NCBI RefSeq assembly: GCF_009797025.1
Contig: NZ_CP047027.1
Coordinates: 496,001-560,000, forward strand
DNA: 64,000 nt
Origin: Cellulophaga sp. L1A9
Lineage (GTDB): Bacteria; Bacteroidota; Bacteroidia; Flavobacteriales; Flavobacteriaceae
Direction: 5' to 3'
The notes under the pieces are model-generated. The model worked only from the letters and a program-made list of their open reading frames with translations, did not search any database and had not been told where the DNA came from. Position numbers and translations under genes: made by a program. Within the stretch, counting starts at the first letter, position 1. The number at the start of each line of letters is the position of its first letter. This document shows positions 45,130 to 53,507 of this stretch, in pieces.

Positions 45130-46731
45130 ATGAAAAATATAATTGTCATCCTACAACGCGCAGAACTAAACTATCTAATTAAATATGATAGTATAAGAAT
45201 AGCATCAGATAGAATAATAAATCTTACATATGAGGAGTTTAAGCAACTGTCTGACAAACAGAAGATCGCTATTTTGCAAAACTCGTTACCAATTTATGAG
45301 CAAGAACACGAAGTGTTTTTAATAGAATACCACGCGAATTCAATAGGCTATGATAATGGGCCAATATTAGAATTCAAAGGGATTTATTCACTAATTCCTT
45401 TGTCTGAAATAGGGGCAAGATTACTATCTTCCAAACTGAATACAGACTTCAATGTTTTAAAGCCATTAGAATCGAAACTTTATAAATCTTTTATTAATAA
45501 TAGAAGCCATCTTTTAAGATATAAAGCTGGACAACAACTTTGTTCATTATACCAGGTTCCAAATCCTAAGGAAGAATTTATAACAGATTTCAAAACAGCT
45601 ACATTATTTCAATTAAATGAAGCTACTCCTAACGGTAATGATTCTACTCTAGCACATCTTATTGATTTTAATATTACACCAAGTTTCATTCCAGAAGGAA
45701 ATATAGAAGCTGTAATAAAAGCTGCCTGCGTAGGTATGAAAAAGTTAAATAAGGAAGTCGATCAAATTACGAGAAGTACTTTTTATAGCTTTGTGATTAA
45801 AGAAAAATCAGCAATAAATAGCAAAACATTATATAAGGCCATACAATATATTGAAGAAAAAACAGATCTTGATAATGAAGAAAAAACACGTTTTAATAAA
45901 CTTAAAAATACTTTATCGGAGAATGGTAAATATGCAAATGCATTCCTGCTTTTTAGCTACTTTTATTTTTTAAAGAAACAAATAGAAAAGAATGACTATA
46001 ATATTTCGATAGCTAAGGATGATATCCTAGAATTGAAACATTATGACTCAGAAGTAGCCTCAAAAGTACTCTTTATGTTAGGATATACTTTCTCAATACA
46101 AACCATATCAAAGTCTATTCAATCATTTTCAAAAAGCAGATTACTAAAAACTCAAAAGAATTTAGATTTAGATTGGAGTCCTAAAGAAGTTGTTGAACTT
46201 AAATCAGAAAATAAAAAATCTAGTCAGGAAGAAAAACCAGTTGTAGTTGATCTCCTTATTAAAGAAAAACAAAACTTAAAACCTTTATCTGACCTTCAGA
46301 ATAGCAATGATAAAACAAAACTTAAAACTAATGAAGAGAGTACAAAGGATAAAAACGAATTTGATGTAGACACATCAACAAGTAAACAATTAGAAGAAGA
46401 AAAAACTCCAATCGAAAATAAAATTAATGAAGAGGCTCCTCCCTCTATTGTTACGTTTAGTAATATAAAAAAACCTGACTCTGATTTATTTTCAAAGAAT
46501 ATAAAAACAAAAAACAAATCTCTTTTTACTTTTCAAGAGTTTGAAAATATTCTTAAAAAAAGGAAATCATTTTTATCTAAAATAGTAAATGCACTAAAAG
46601 CAATAGGTATACAAGAAAGTGAAATTACAGAAGAAATATTAATTAAGTGTTTAGAAGACCTTGATGAATATAAAAAACAAAATGGAGGTCTTAAAGTAAA
46701 TGCGAAAGAGTCCTTAAAAATTTTTGAATAA
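45130..46731 (+). CDS. Unknown protein, last gene of the alkB/Hsp70/helicase operon
   Basis: A 533-residue protein I do not recognise. I start at ATG 45130 (MKNIIVILQRAELNYLIKY), 10 bp after the helicase stop. An in-frame ATG at 45094 would overlap the helicase and add 12 low-quality residues. Residues 1-130 are mixed alpha/beta and 130-360 largely helical. Residues about 365-480 form a lysine/glutamate/serine-rich disordered linker, and the C-terminus 485-533 is helical (FENILKKRKSFLSKIVNALK). The linker suggests a flexible tether between a core and a C-terminal binding module. It has no TM segment and no visible catalytic motif. Confidence 0.7.
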   Translation: MKNIIVILQRAELNYLIKYDSIRIASDRIINLTYEEFKQLSDKQKIAILQNSLPIYEQEHEVFLIEYHANSIGYDNGPILEFKGIYSLIPLSEIGARLLSSKLNTDFNVLKPLESKLYKSFINNRSHLLRYKAGQQLCSLYQVPNPKEEFITDFKTATLFQLNEATPNGNDSTLAHLIDFNITPSFIPEGNIEAVIKAACVGMKKLNKEVDQITRSTFYSFVIKEKSAINSKTLYKAIQYIEEKTDLDNEEKTRFNKLKNTLSENGKYANAFLLFSYFYFLKKQIEKNDYNISIAKDDILELKHYDSEVASKVLFMLGYTFSIQTISKSIQSFSKSRLLKTQKNLDLDWSPKEVVELKSENKKSSQEEKPVVVDLLIKEKQNLKPLSDLQNSNDKTKLKTNEESTKDKNEFDVDTSTSKQLEEEKTPIENKINEEAPPSIVTFSNIKKPDSDLFSKNIKTKNKSLFTFQEFENILKKRKSFLSKIVNALKAIGIQESEITEEILIKCLEDLDEYKKQNGGLKVNAKESLKIFE

Positions 46732-47294
46732 AAAGAACTTTACTAATACAGAAAGTATATCAACCCAAAAAGTGGTTTTTTCTTAAACTAGATAAACTCA
46801 AGCAAGGAAAAATTGGTTACAATTATAAGGATATTGAAGTATTCTAATTTCAGAGCTTAAAGTTAAAAAGCTCTAATAACTAATTTGGGTAATCAAATGA
46901 ACCTCATGATCTTCTTTTTTCAGAGCATTAAATGGGATTAGTTTGTTTAGTGATGGCATTTGTTGTAATTAGAATTTGGGGCTGAATATCAATATACTCT
47001 GGATATGGTTTCAATTTATCTTTATTTTATCATTATGAAAATAAAAAAAACCAAAACTAGTCTCTAAGTATTCTCAATAATTGAACTATAGCAATTGATA
47101 CTAGAAATTATTTACAATTGTTGAATTGTTGCTATAGCCATTGAAAGCAAATGTTAATGGGAGGTCTTAAATAAACATCATGGAAACATCATGTCAACAA
47201 CAACCGAAAATAAATGTTGCCTATAAGTTGATTTTTAGTTTTCATTACAAGTGCCAGCTAGCATGGCATTAAAGTAACTCAGCAACAAATCAAC
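46732..47294. other. Intergenic region with weak hairpins
   Basis: 563 bp between convergent operons, without a convincing ORF. One hairpin (AGAGCTT 46852-46858 and AAGCTCT 46868-46874, loop of 9) lies 121 bp past the rightward operon but lacks a T-run. A second inverted repeat pairs CTATAGCAA (47086-47094) with TTGCTATAG (47129-47137). Their role is unknown. Confidence 0.4.
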
Positions 47295-48485
47295 CTAATT
47301 CTTGAACTGTTCCTGTTTAAAGGTATAATGACGACCTTTATGATTGGTTTCTTCTACAATTGGTTTATTCAAAGTAGAGTTAGAAATATGATATTTAATA
47401 TACGTGCTGTTTTTAGTTTCTAAATTATACTTGTTTTTTAGAAGATCAGAAATTTTAAAGGAGGAAACTCTAATATTGTTTTTAAGTAATTTATCCACTA
47501 AATCTCCTGCGGAATATTTTAGTTCCTCTTTTTCAAACATGTAAAATTCATCACTAATAATTTGCTCCAACTCTTTATGTAGATAGGTCTTGTTCCCATC
47601 CTTTAAAACTCTCAAAGCATCTGTGTAAATTTGATCTTTAGTAAACCACATCCTAGTTTTTTTAGGAGAAATAATTGATCTATTATTTATGAAATCTAAA
47701 AAGCAAGGTATTTCGGTATTTAAGTCATCCAATAAATTCGGGTTATCCTCTTCCAAATTAAATGGAATAATTTTTCTGACCCAGTACCTCGTTTCTTCAG
47801 CATCTATATATACAAAGTTCTCTTCATTATTAGAACATAATACAAACTTCCCGAAAAAACTGCCTTCTACTTTGTCTTTTCCTTTTGCTTCACTTTTATA
47901 AGTTTTAGCAGTTGCTAGATTCTTCAGGCGTTCACTATCTTCTCTTTTATCGAGTAAGACTTCATCCACAGCAATTATTAATTTGGAAGCCCAATCAGAG
48001 TTAAACCTAGATCTAAAATCTTCATTATTATTAATAGTCATGTTATTTTGAAAAATAAGTTTTAACCAATTGATGAATGTTGTTTTACCAGTGTTTCGTT
48101 CATTACTAACAAGACATAAGATTGGTAGTACCTGTGAAGGGTATTTCCAAAGTACACTTAGATAATCAAGAGCTAAATTATATTGCTCTGCAAAAATATG
48201 TTTTAGAAATTTTTCCGTCTCTAAGAAATCTCCACCATGCGTTTCGTGATTTAATTCTTCATATTTATTATAAAACCCATCAATTTCAGATTTATAATTA
48301 GTGTGAGATGGAATTAAGCAAAAGCCATCATATTTGGCGATATCCTTTATATATTCTTTACCGTGATCTGTACTTATTTCATTTTTAGACCAAGCAACTA
48401 AAGTTTTAATATGGTCTCCACTGTGTAATGGTATTGTTACATCCTTATAATAAGTTGTTCCTATTCTTAAATATTTTTGTTCCAT
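47295..48485 (-). CDS. Primase-helicase family protein (SF3-like, DUF5906)
   Basis: A 396-residue ATPase resembling phage/plasmid primase-helicases. Walker A is SNERNTGKTTF (127-137) and Walker B is LIIAVDEVLLDKRED near 170. VLCSNNEENFVYIDAEETRYWVRK near 210-235 matches the sensor region of SF3-like helicases, and the C-terminal part carries a winged-helix-like stretch. No primase active site is evident, so this is probably only the helicase half. It likely replicates the excised element. It is 2 bp after the upstream 104-residue gene. Confidence 0.8.
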   Translation of the reverse strand: MEQKYLRIGTTYYKDVTIPLHSGDHIKTLVAWSKNEISTDHGKEYIKDIAKYDGFCLIPSHTNYKSEIDGFYNKYEELNHETHGGDFLETEKFLKHIFAEQYNLALDYLSVLWKYPSQVLPILCLVSNERNTGKTTFINWLKLIFQNNMTINNNEDFRSRFNSDWASKLIIAVDEVLLDKREDSERLKNLATAKTYKSEAKGKDKVEGSFFGKFVLCSNNEENFVYIDAEETRYWVRKIIPFNLEEDNPNLLDDLNTEIPCFLDFINNRSIISPKKTRMWFTKDQIYTDALRVLKDGNKTYLHKELEQIISDEFYMFEKEELKYSAGDLVDKLLKNNIRVSSFKISDLLKNKYNLETKNSTYIKYHISNSTLNKPIVEETNHKGRHYTFKQEQFKN

Positions 48486-48487
48486 AA

Positions 48488-48802
48488 TTAAACGTTTATT
48501 TTAAGGTGCCCCATTTTACTGTAATCAATAATTGGATTTTTATTTTCAAATAATAAGGAAATATTAATGCCTTGCATAGAGTGGTCTTCCTTGCACATTC
48601 TTATTATTTCTTGCTCCATATCATAAAGTGGTAGACGGGGTAAATATTCAACTATTTCTATCATGATATTAACTTTTGTAATTAATGCATTTATCATATT
48701 CCTATTTATTTGTTGATATGTAGTAATGCTAATTAGATCCCGATATAACTCTCTCAGGTGCGTTTCAATTTTATATTTAATAAGTTTTTTATTATTTGAC
48801 AT
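48488..48802 (-). CDS. Hypothetical protein, 104 aa
   Basis: Not recognised. A 104-residue helical protein, basic at the N-terminus (MSNNKKLIKYKIETHLRELY), with no Cys cluster or membrane segment. Its start overlaps the zinc-finger gene by 11 bp and its stop is 2 bp from the primase-helicase start, so it belongs to the same replication/excision operon. Confidence 0.6.
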   Translation of the reverse strand: MSNNKKLIKYKIETHLRELYRDLISITTYQQINRNMINALITKVNIMIEIVEYLPRLPLYDMEQEIIRMCKEDHSMQGINISLLFENKNPIIDYSKMGHLKINV

Positions 48803-49211
48803 GTGTATTTTTTTTATAAATTATTATTTGGTTGGTGATATCAAAATATGCCCTAGCCCCATCAGTTCTTGGTGGTATATTTTTAATGAGGATCATTTTA
48901 CTGAAACCAATATTTAATATTTTTTGAATATCTCCTTTAGTAGCAGGTTTGTTTTCTTCCTTAGTTAGTAGATTAGTAGCAAAATTGGTTGCTAAAGTTC
49001 CAACTGCAGCATTCCCAATGCCAGACCAACTCATTTTTTCCTTTACGGATACTTCTTTTGGTTTTTTAAAGTCTGGCAAATTTTCCTTTGCTTTTTTTCT
49101 TTTTGTAAAAGAGTTTACACGGCAACTACTGGAACAGTACTTTTGCTTAAATCTTCTTTTTGGAGTGTATGCTTTTCCACAATACTCACAATTGTATGTA
49201 TATCTATCCAT
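48792..49211 (-). CDS. Small zinc-finger protein
   Basis: A 139-residue protein with an N-terminal treble-clef-like finger: CEYCGKAY and CSSSC (C-x2-C near residues 9-12 and C-x3-C near 26-30), followed by a very basic patch (FTKRKKAKENLP). The remainder contains GIGNAAVGTLATNFATNLLT, a weakly hydrophobic segment. It is a probable nucleic-acid binder of the element. It lies between the excisionase-like gene and the 104-residue gene. Confidence 0.65.
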   Translation of the reverse strand: MDRYTYNCEYCGKAYTPKRRFKQKYCSSSCRVNSFTKRKKAKENLPDFKKPKEVSVKEKMSWSGIGNAAVGTLATNFATNLLTKEENKPATKGDIQKILNIGFSKMILIKNIPPRTDGARAYFDITNQIIIYKKNTHVK

Positions 49212-49288
49212 TTCTCGTTATTTTAACGTTAGACTAACGCTTATTGAAATGGTTTTTTCGCCAATCCTGATATCTATTTTATCCATAA

Positions 49289-49621
49289 TTAAAAAGATTT
49301 ACTTTTTTTCTGAAATAAAATATCAGTATCCGCTTCAATTTCATTTATGGTTTTCTGTTTCCCTTCTTTTATCCAATCTATAATTTCAGATTTGAAAAAA
49401 AATAAACGACCATTTTTTTTGTGATGAGGAATTGTGTTTTTTTGACAGAATCCATAAATAGTAGGTTTACTATAACCTGATAGGCGTTCTACCCCGTCAA
49501 TAAACAATGGATCGTCTGTTTGGATTTGCGCCTCTACCTTTTGATATAATAAGGCCTTTAATTCTTTGATTTCTGTTTTAATCTCTACAACGTCTTGTTG
49601 TGTTTGTTCAAATGCTATCAT
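49289..49621 (-). CDS. Excisionase-like HTH protein
   Basis: A 110-residue protein. The first 40 residues form a heptad-like helix (QTQQDVVEIKTEIKELKALL). Then comes a MerR/HTH_17 winged-helix domain (ERLSGYSKPTIYGFCQKNTI, then FFKSEIIDWIKEG). Such proteins near integrases commonly act as recombination directionality factors or as regulators. The start lies just downstream of a cluster of GAATTTTCAC repeats. Confidence 0.75.
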   Translation of the reverse strand: MIAFEQTQQDVVEIKTEIKELKALLYQKVEAQIQTDDPLFIDGVERLSGYSKPTIYGFCQKNTIPHHKKNGRLFFFKSEIIDWIKEGKQKTINEIEADTDILFQKKSKSF

Positions 49622-49673
49622 ATTTGCAGTTTAATAATTAATTATACCGCAATTTGAGTCTAAACCAAGGTTG

Positions 49674-49758
49674 GAATTTTCACGAATTTTCACAAGACAA
49701 TTAAGTAACTGCCTTTCAGCACTTTAAAAGTATATTTTTTTTTACTTCGAATTTTCAC
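49674..49758. repeat. Three GAATTTTCAC direct repeats
   Basis: Exact 10-mers at 49674-49683, 49684-49693 (adjacent) and 49749-49758, in the 147-bp gap upstream of the excisionase-like gene. They could be operator sites for that protein or replication iterons of the element. Confidence 0.6.
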
Positions 49759-49768
49759 GAAATTTAAA

Positions 49769-50779
49769 TCATATCTTATATAACCTTTTAAACTCTTTAA
49801 TAATTTCTGGATTTCCGGAACTAAAAGCTTTATATTTCTCTTTTGTGTTTTCATTATTCTTAATGTTAAAAGCCTTGCAAAAAGCACTTCCAACAATTTT
49901 GTAATCAATTATTTCAGGTATAGCATAATTCTTTAACGCAATAGACAAACTACTCAGCAAACTTTTACCAGAACCGTAAAGGTTACCTCTTTTAGAAATA
50001 ATACGGTAATCTTCATCCCAAATATGGTTATTTACCCCGATGTCAATAAAATCATGAATAGAAATTTTTGCTGTTGCCAACCATATTTTTTTTAGCTCTT
50101 TTAAATGTTCTTCTTCATAGTTATCATTTATACTATCATTTATGTAACCAGTAGTTATACTTTTTTCTTTCTCGATTGAGTATTTATCTTCAAAGTATTT
50201 CTTTTTTTGATTATAAAATTTCCTAGGTGTATCTAATAATTTCACAATAGATTGATCTTCATTTCTGAGAATATTTGTGTAGTGATCTACAACATTTGAC
50301 AGCTCATTTAGGATTTCAAAATTTTTCAAACTGTCTAATCCCAAATTAAATAATTGTTCATTGTAAAATAGCCTATATGTAATCAGAAACTCCTGTATTA
50401 CAATAAATTTAAGCTTTCCAATTTCTCCATTATTTTCAAAGTCTATAATATCCAGAACCCTCATAACTAACATTTTTTTTTCATCTATGTTAAGTATTTC
50501 GTCAAATAATAAGAGGTCTAATGAAATAACAATCAATACATATTCTAATTCTGTATATTTCTCGTCATTAATTATAATGAGCGTTATTGACAGATACTTT
50601 TCAATTCTATCCTTGTAAATTTCATCATCATTAATATACTTTTTAAATAATTGAAGATGAATTTTGCTTTCTGTAAAAGCTGAATGGTAAAGAAGCTCTT
50701 CTACTTTTTCAACTATATTAAATGGTGTCATTGCCGTTAAACTAAAAAGCAACTCATTACATGTATATTTGTTTATCAT
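49769..50779 (-). CDS. Hypothetical protein, 336 aa
   Basis: Not recognised. A largely helical, acidic protein of 336 residues with long hydrophobic helices but no clear TM segment. The C-terminal third (HDFIDIGVNNHIWDEDYRII, ending FSSGNPEIIKEFKRLYKI) recalls helical hypothetical proteins often encoded next to flavobacterial integrases. It directly follows the integrase gene by 2 bp and so shares its transcript. It may assist excision or replication. Confidence 0.6.
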   Translation of the reverse strand: MINKYTCNELLFSLTAMTPFNIVEKVEELLYHSAFTESKIHLQLFKKYINDDEIYKDRIEKYLSITLIIINDEKYTELEYVLIVISLDLLLFDEILNIDEKKMLVMRVLDIIDFENNGEIGKLKFIVIQEFLITYRLFYNEQLFNLGLDSLKNFEILNELSNVVDHYTNILRNEDQSIVKLLDTPRKFYNQKKKYFEDKYSIEKEKSITTGYINDSINDNYEEEHLKELKKIWLATAKISIHDFIDIGVNNHIWDEDYRIISKRGNLYGSGKSLLSSLSIALKNYAIPEIIDYKIVGSAFCKAFNIKNNENTKEKYKAFSSGNPEIIKEFKRLYKI

Positions 50780-50781
50780 AA

Positions 50782-52026
50782 TTAAAAATCCATAATTGAG
50801 TTAGCGAATTCCTTTTTGGCTTCATCCTCAAAACCAGCAAAATAATTTTTAGTCACACTAAGGTCGCTATGATTTAAAGCTTCACTTATAAATTCCATAC
50901 TAGCCCCCTTACGAAGTGAATTAGTTGCGAAACTATGTCTTGCATAGTAAAATGAAATATCCTTTGGTAAGTCATTTGCTTTTGCAATTCTCTTAATGTG
51001 GTCATTCACATAGCGCGTAAAGTTTTTTATTTTTTTATGTTGTTCTAAAGTATCGTCTTCAGAACTTATGATATCAAATACAAAACCATTCTTACATTTA
51101 ATTCCATATTGTTGGATAATACTTTTCGTAAAGTCAGTCAAATAAATAATAATCTTAGTTTTTTCTGCAGTTTTATCAAAAGTTTTAGCCCTATAGTAAG
51201 TGAATTTATCATCTTTGATATCCGAATATTTTAATAGCGCAATGTCCTTTGGATTTATTCCGTTGCAGGCAAAGCTAAAAAACCAAAAATCTTTAGCTTT
51301 TGCTTCGTTGCTATTTGCTGTTTTAGATTCGAATAAAACTTTAAGCTCATTTGAATTTAGAGCCTTCTTTACTTTTTTGGTTCTTGGTATTTTGTATTTA
51401 TTCTTTCCGAATGGGTAGTAATCAGCATTAAGGTCATTGACCTCAATTGCATTATTGAAGATAACTCTTAGCGTTCTAGTGTATATTGAAACTGTAGTGT
51501 AACTTTTGCCCATAGCCAGCATATGTTTTTCATAATCTTTCAACCACTCTATAGTTATATCTTGAAATCTTAGCTTTTCTATAGCGCACCTCTTTATTTC
51601 TTTACTAAAATTACTTAAAGAATTTAAAGTGTATTTGAAGCTTTCAGAAGTATTTATTTTGTCATTTTTAATGTTTTTTTCAATAGCTAAATGAAAATGA
51701 TAATATAAATTGTTTTTGTCAGAAGTTTTTCTAAATAGCTTAAATTCAAACTTAGAAAAATTAAATACATCCATTAACTTCGCTTCGTCATTTGCTCTAT
51801 TTTCAATAGATTGAAGCCTTAAACGTAAATCTTTATTTGAGCCTCTAAGATTACGATTTTTAGGATTTAACCAAATATCTTCAAACTCTTTTTCCGTTAA
51901 GTCAATGTCTAAACTATACCATTTTTCTTTTTTACTTGTTTTACCATAAACACGGAGTTTTACAGGATACATTCCAGTTCCTTTTTTTCTGCGCTTATCT
52001 AATCGTATAGAAATATTGTAACTCAT
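50782..52026 (-). CDS. int: Tyrosine recombinase (site-specific integrase)
   Basis: A 414-residue integrase from ATG 52026 (MSYNISIRLDKRRKKGTG); an upstream in-frame Met adds 9 residues unlike the family. It has an N-terminal arm-binding region (1-95), a SAM-like core-binding domain (about 105-205) and a catalytic domain. Visible catalytic residues are H/R in YYARHSFAT near 360, His in ALNHSDLSVTKNY and the nucleophile Tyr in that segment (VTKNYFAG). At the usual Arg I position the sequence reads ACNGINPKDIALLK, with no Arg. It is beside the right end of the element, so it is its integrase. Confidence 0.9.
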   Translation of the reverse strand: MSYNISIRLDKRRKKGTGMYPVKLRVYGKTSKKEKWYSLDIDLTEKEFEDIWLNPKNRNLRGSNKDLRLRLQSIENRANDEAKLMDVFNFSKFEFKLFRKTSDKNNLYYHFHLAIEKNIKNDKINTSESFKYTLNSLSNFSKEIKRCAIEKLRFQDITIEWLKDYEKHMLAMGKSYTTVSIYTRTLRVIFNNAIEVNDLNADYYPFGKNKYKIPRTKKVKKALNSNELKVLFESKTANSNEAKAKDFWFFSFACNGINPKDIALLKYSDIKDDKFTYYRAKTFDKTAEKTKIIIYLTDFTKSIIQQYGIKCKNGFVFDIISSEDDTLEQHKKIKNFTRYVNDHIKRIAKANDLPKDISFYYARHSFATNSLRKGASMEFISEALNHSDLSVTKNYFAGFEDEAKKEFANSIMDF

Positions 52027-52037
52027 TACTAAATTAT

Positions 52038-52078
52038 TTCTGCAAATATACATGTCTTGCAGAAAATTTGCAGAAAAA
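52038..52078. repeat. Right integrase arm-type sites
   Basis: Two tandem TTGCAGAAAA copies (52057-52078), identical to the left-end block and in the same orientation, plus one inverted copy TTCTGCAAAT (52038-52047) just upstream of the integrase start. The inverted copy could also let integrase regulate its own gene. Confidence 0.65.
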
Positions 52079-52190
52079 AGGACATAATAATAAGATATCC
52101 ATCATTAACGATAATCAAACAATCCCATTAAAAACAATGACTAACAGTAGTATTAAGCTATAAATCTGCAACCATCATCAACTATATTTA

Positions 52191-52237
52191 TTGATTACGG
52201 CTCAAGAGGTTACTGGTTTGAATCCAGTCGAGGTCAC
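52191..52237 (+). repeat. attR: right 47-bp attachment repeat
   Basis: Exact copy of 25467-25513, the 3' part of tRNA-Arg from the anticodon stem. It lacks the 5' half of the tRNA, so it is not a working tRNA gene. Confidence 0.95.
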
Positions 52238-52248
52238 TAAACAATATC

Positions 52249-52287
52249 AAACTCCTACTAATCTTATGATTTGTAGGAGTTTTTTTT
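52249..52287 (+). terminator. Original tRNA-Arg terminator, displaced to the right junction
   Basis: Two-step hairpin: outer arms AAACTCCTAC / GTAGGAGTTT, inner AATC / GATT with loop TTAT, then a T-run. It sits 11 bp past attR, where the tRNA terminator would have been before insertion. Confidence 0.85.
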
Positions 52288-52601
52288 ATTAGTATTGAAA
52301 CTTTTGGCACTTTAGAATTGTTACTATTCTTGCTCCGTTATTTTATTAGGCATTAGCATTTTGATTAGCCTTTAACTTCCCCTTTAAATAACAAATAAGA
52401 CCATAGCAAGAGGCTCAAGTTCTTCTCTTAATACCATCAAAAACATTAGATTCAAATTAAAATATCAATCCAATCAAAAAAAAATTCTATAAAGCTAATT
52501 CGTCATAGAACTAGAACGTAACTTTCCGCTTGGAAGTTATATTTCTGTAAAACTTCATAAACTGGATTATATCAATTATTTTTATCAAATAAATTACAAG
52601 C
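52288..52601. other. Intergenic region upstream of metallopeptidase
   Basis: 314 bp with no gene, repeat or clear promoter that I can support. Confidence 0.4.
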
Positions 52602-53507
52602 ATGAAATGGCAAGGCAGACGTCAAAGTTCAAATGTAGACGACCAAAGAGGTAGATCTAGTTCAAAAAGAGGTACCGGTGGTTTCAATCCCATGTTACTT
52701 GGACCATTATTTAAACTTCTATTTTCAAAAGTCGGTTTAGTCATCGTCGGTGTCCTACTTATAGTCTCATTTATTACTGGTAATAATCCATTAAATTTTA
52801 TTGGTAATTTATTTCTTGGTGGCAATAGTAACAATCAAGCAATTTCGAGTACACCCTATCAAGGCACTGAGAAAGAAAATGAACAAGCAGCATTCAGTGC
52901 TACTATACTTGCCAGTACCGAAGATGTATGGAATGATATTTTGGATAATTATAGAGAGCCAACATTAGTTATTTTCACGGGTCAGGTTACATCTGCCTGT
53001 GGTTCTGCTTCTAGTGCTACTGGGCCTTTTTATTGTCCTGGTGACGAGAAATTATATCTTGACCTTAGCTTCTTTCAAGATATGGAAAACAAAATGAATG
53101 CCCCTGGAGATTTTGCACAAGCATACGTAATTGCACATGAAGTTGGCCACCATATTCAAAACCTCATGGGAACAACCGATAAGTTAGATAAACTCAGAGG
53201 GCAAGTAAGCAAAACAGAATTCAATAAATATTCCGTTCGATTAGAGTTACAGGCAGACTTTTTAGCTGGTGTTTGGGCAAACCACTCACAAAGTATGACT
53301 CAAATGATGGAAAATGGTGATCTTGAAGAGGCACTCAATGCTGCCAATGCTATTGGAGATGACCGTTTACAGCGACAGTCTACAGGAAGGGTGGTTCCAG
53401 ATTCTTTTACACATGGAACATCTGAACAACGGATGAGATGGTTTAAGAAAGGGTTTGAAACCGGAGATATTTCTCAGGGAGATACTTTTAGTGCAACCTC
53501 TCTTTAG
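52602..53507 (+). CDS. YpfJ-family neutral zinc metallopeptidase
   Basis: A 301-residue membrane-anchored peptidase-like protein. It starts MKWQGRRQSSNVDDQRG as in the YpfJ/KPN family, then a Gly/Ser/Arg-rich stretch and one TM helix (LLFSKVGLVIVGVLLIVSFI, about 38-58). The catalytic part has HEVGHHIQNLMG near residue 178 (HExxH zinc site), LELQADFLAGVWA near 222 (third ligand Glu) and RMRWFKKGFETG at the end. The active site should face outward. Function in the family is poorly known. Confidence 0.9.
   Translation: MKWQGRRQSSNVDDQRGRSSSKRGTGGFNPMLLGPLFKLLFSKVGLVIVGVLLIVSFITGNNPLNFIGNLFLGGNSNNQAISSTPYQGTEKENEQAAFSATILASTEDVWNDILDNYREPTLVIFTGQVTSACGSASSATGPFYCPGDEKLYLDLSFFQDMENKMNAPGDFAQAYVIAHEVGHHIQNLMGTTDKLDKLRGQVSKTEFNKYSVRLELQADFLAGVWANHSQSMTQMMENGDLEEALNAANAIGDDRLQRQSTGRVVPDSFTHGTSEQRMRWFKKGFETGDISQGDTFSATSL

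Larger units (their letters stand above)
25467..52237. mobile_element. Integrative element in tRNA-Arg, 26.8 kb, BREX cargo
   Basis: The element is defined by an exact 47-bp repeat: its left copy is the 3' part of tRNA-Arg and its right copy is at 52191-52237. A tyrosine recombinase (50782-52026) reads leftward from beside the right end. Tandem TTTGCAGAAAA motifs occur near both ends. Next come an excisionase-like gene and a primase-helicase. Cargo is a type I BREX operon plus an alkB/Hsp70-fusion/helicase operon. I see no relaxase, type IV secretion, capsid or terminase gene, so self-transfer is doubtful; it may be mobilised by a helper. Confidence 0.9.

Noticed and set aside
40825..46731. 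DISARM, Zorya, Hachiman or Druantia
   Set aside because: None of the defining genes (such as the DISARM SNF2 helicase set, Zorya MotAB-like genes or a large Druantia helicase) are present, and Hsp70 plus AlkB are not part of these systems as I know them.
49690..49908. 72-codon minus-strand frame
   Set aside because: Overlaps the end of the better supported 336-residue gene in another frame and runs through the repeat region.
52191..52237. A second tRNA-Arg gene at the right end of the island
   Set aside because: Only the 3' half (from the anticodon stem) is present; there is no acceptor 5' strand or D-arm and no promoter, so it is an attachment repeat.
25467..52237. Conjugative element or prophage
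   Set aside because: No relaxase, type IV secretion, tra, capsid, portal, tail or terminase gene could be recognised.
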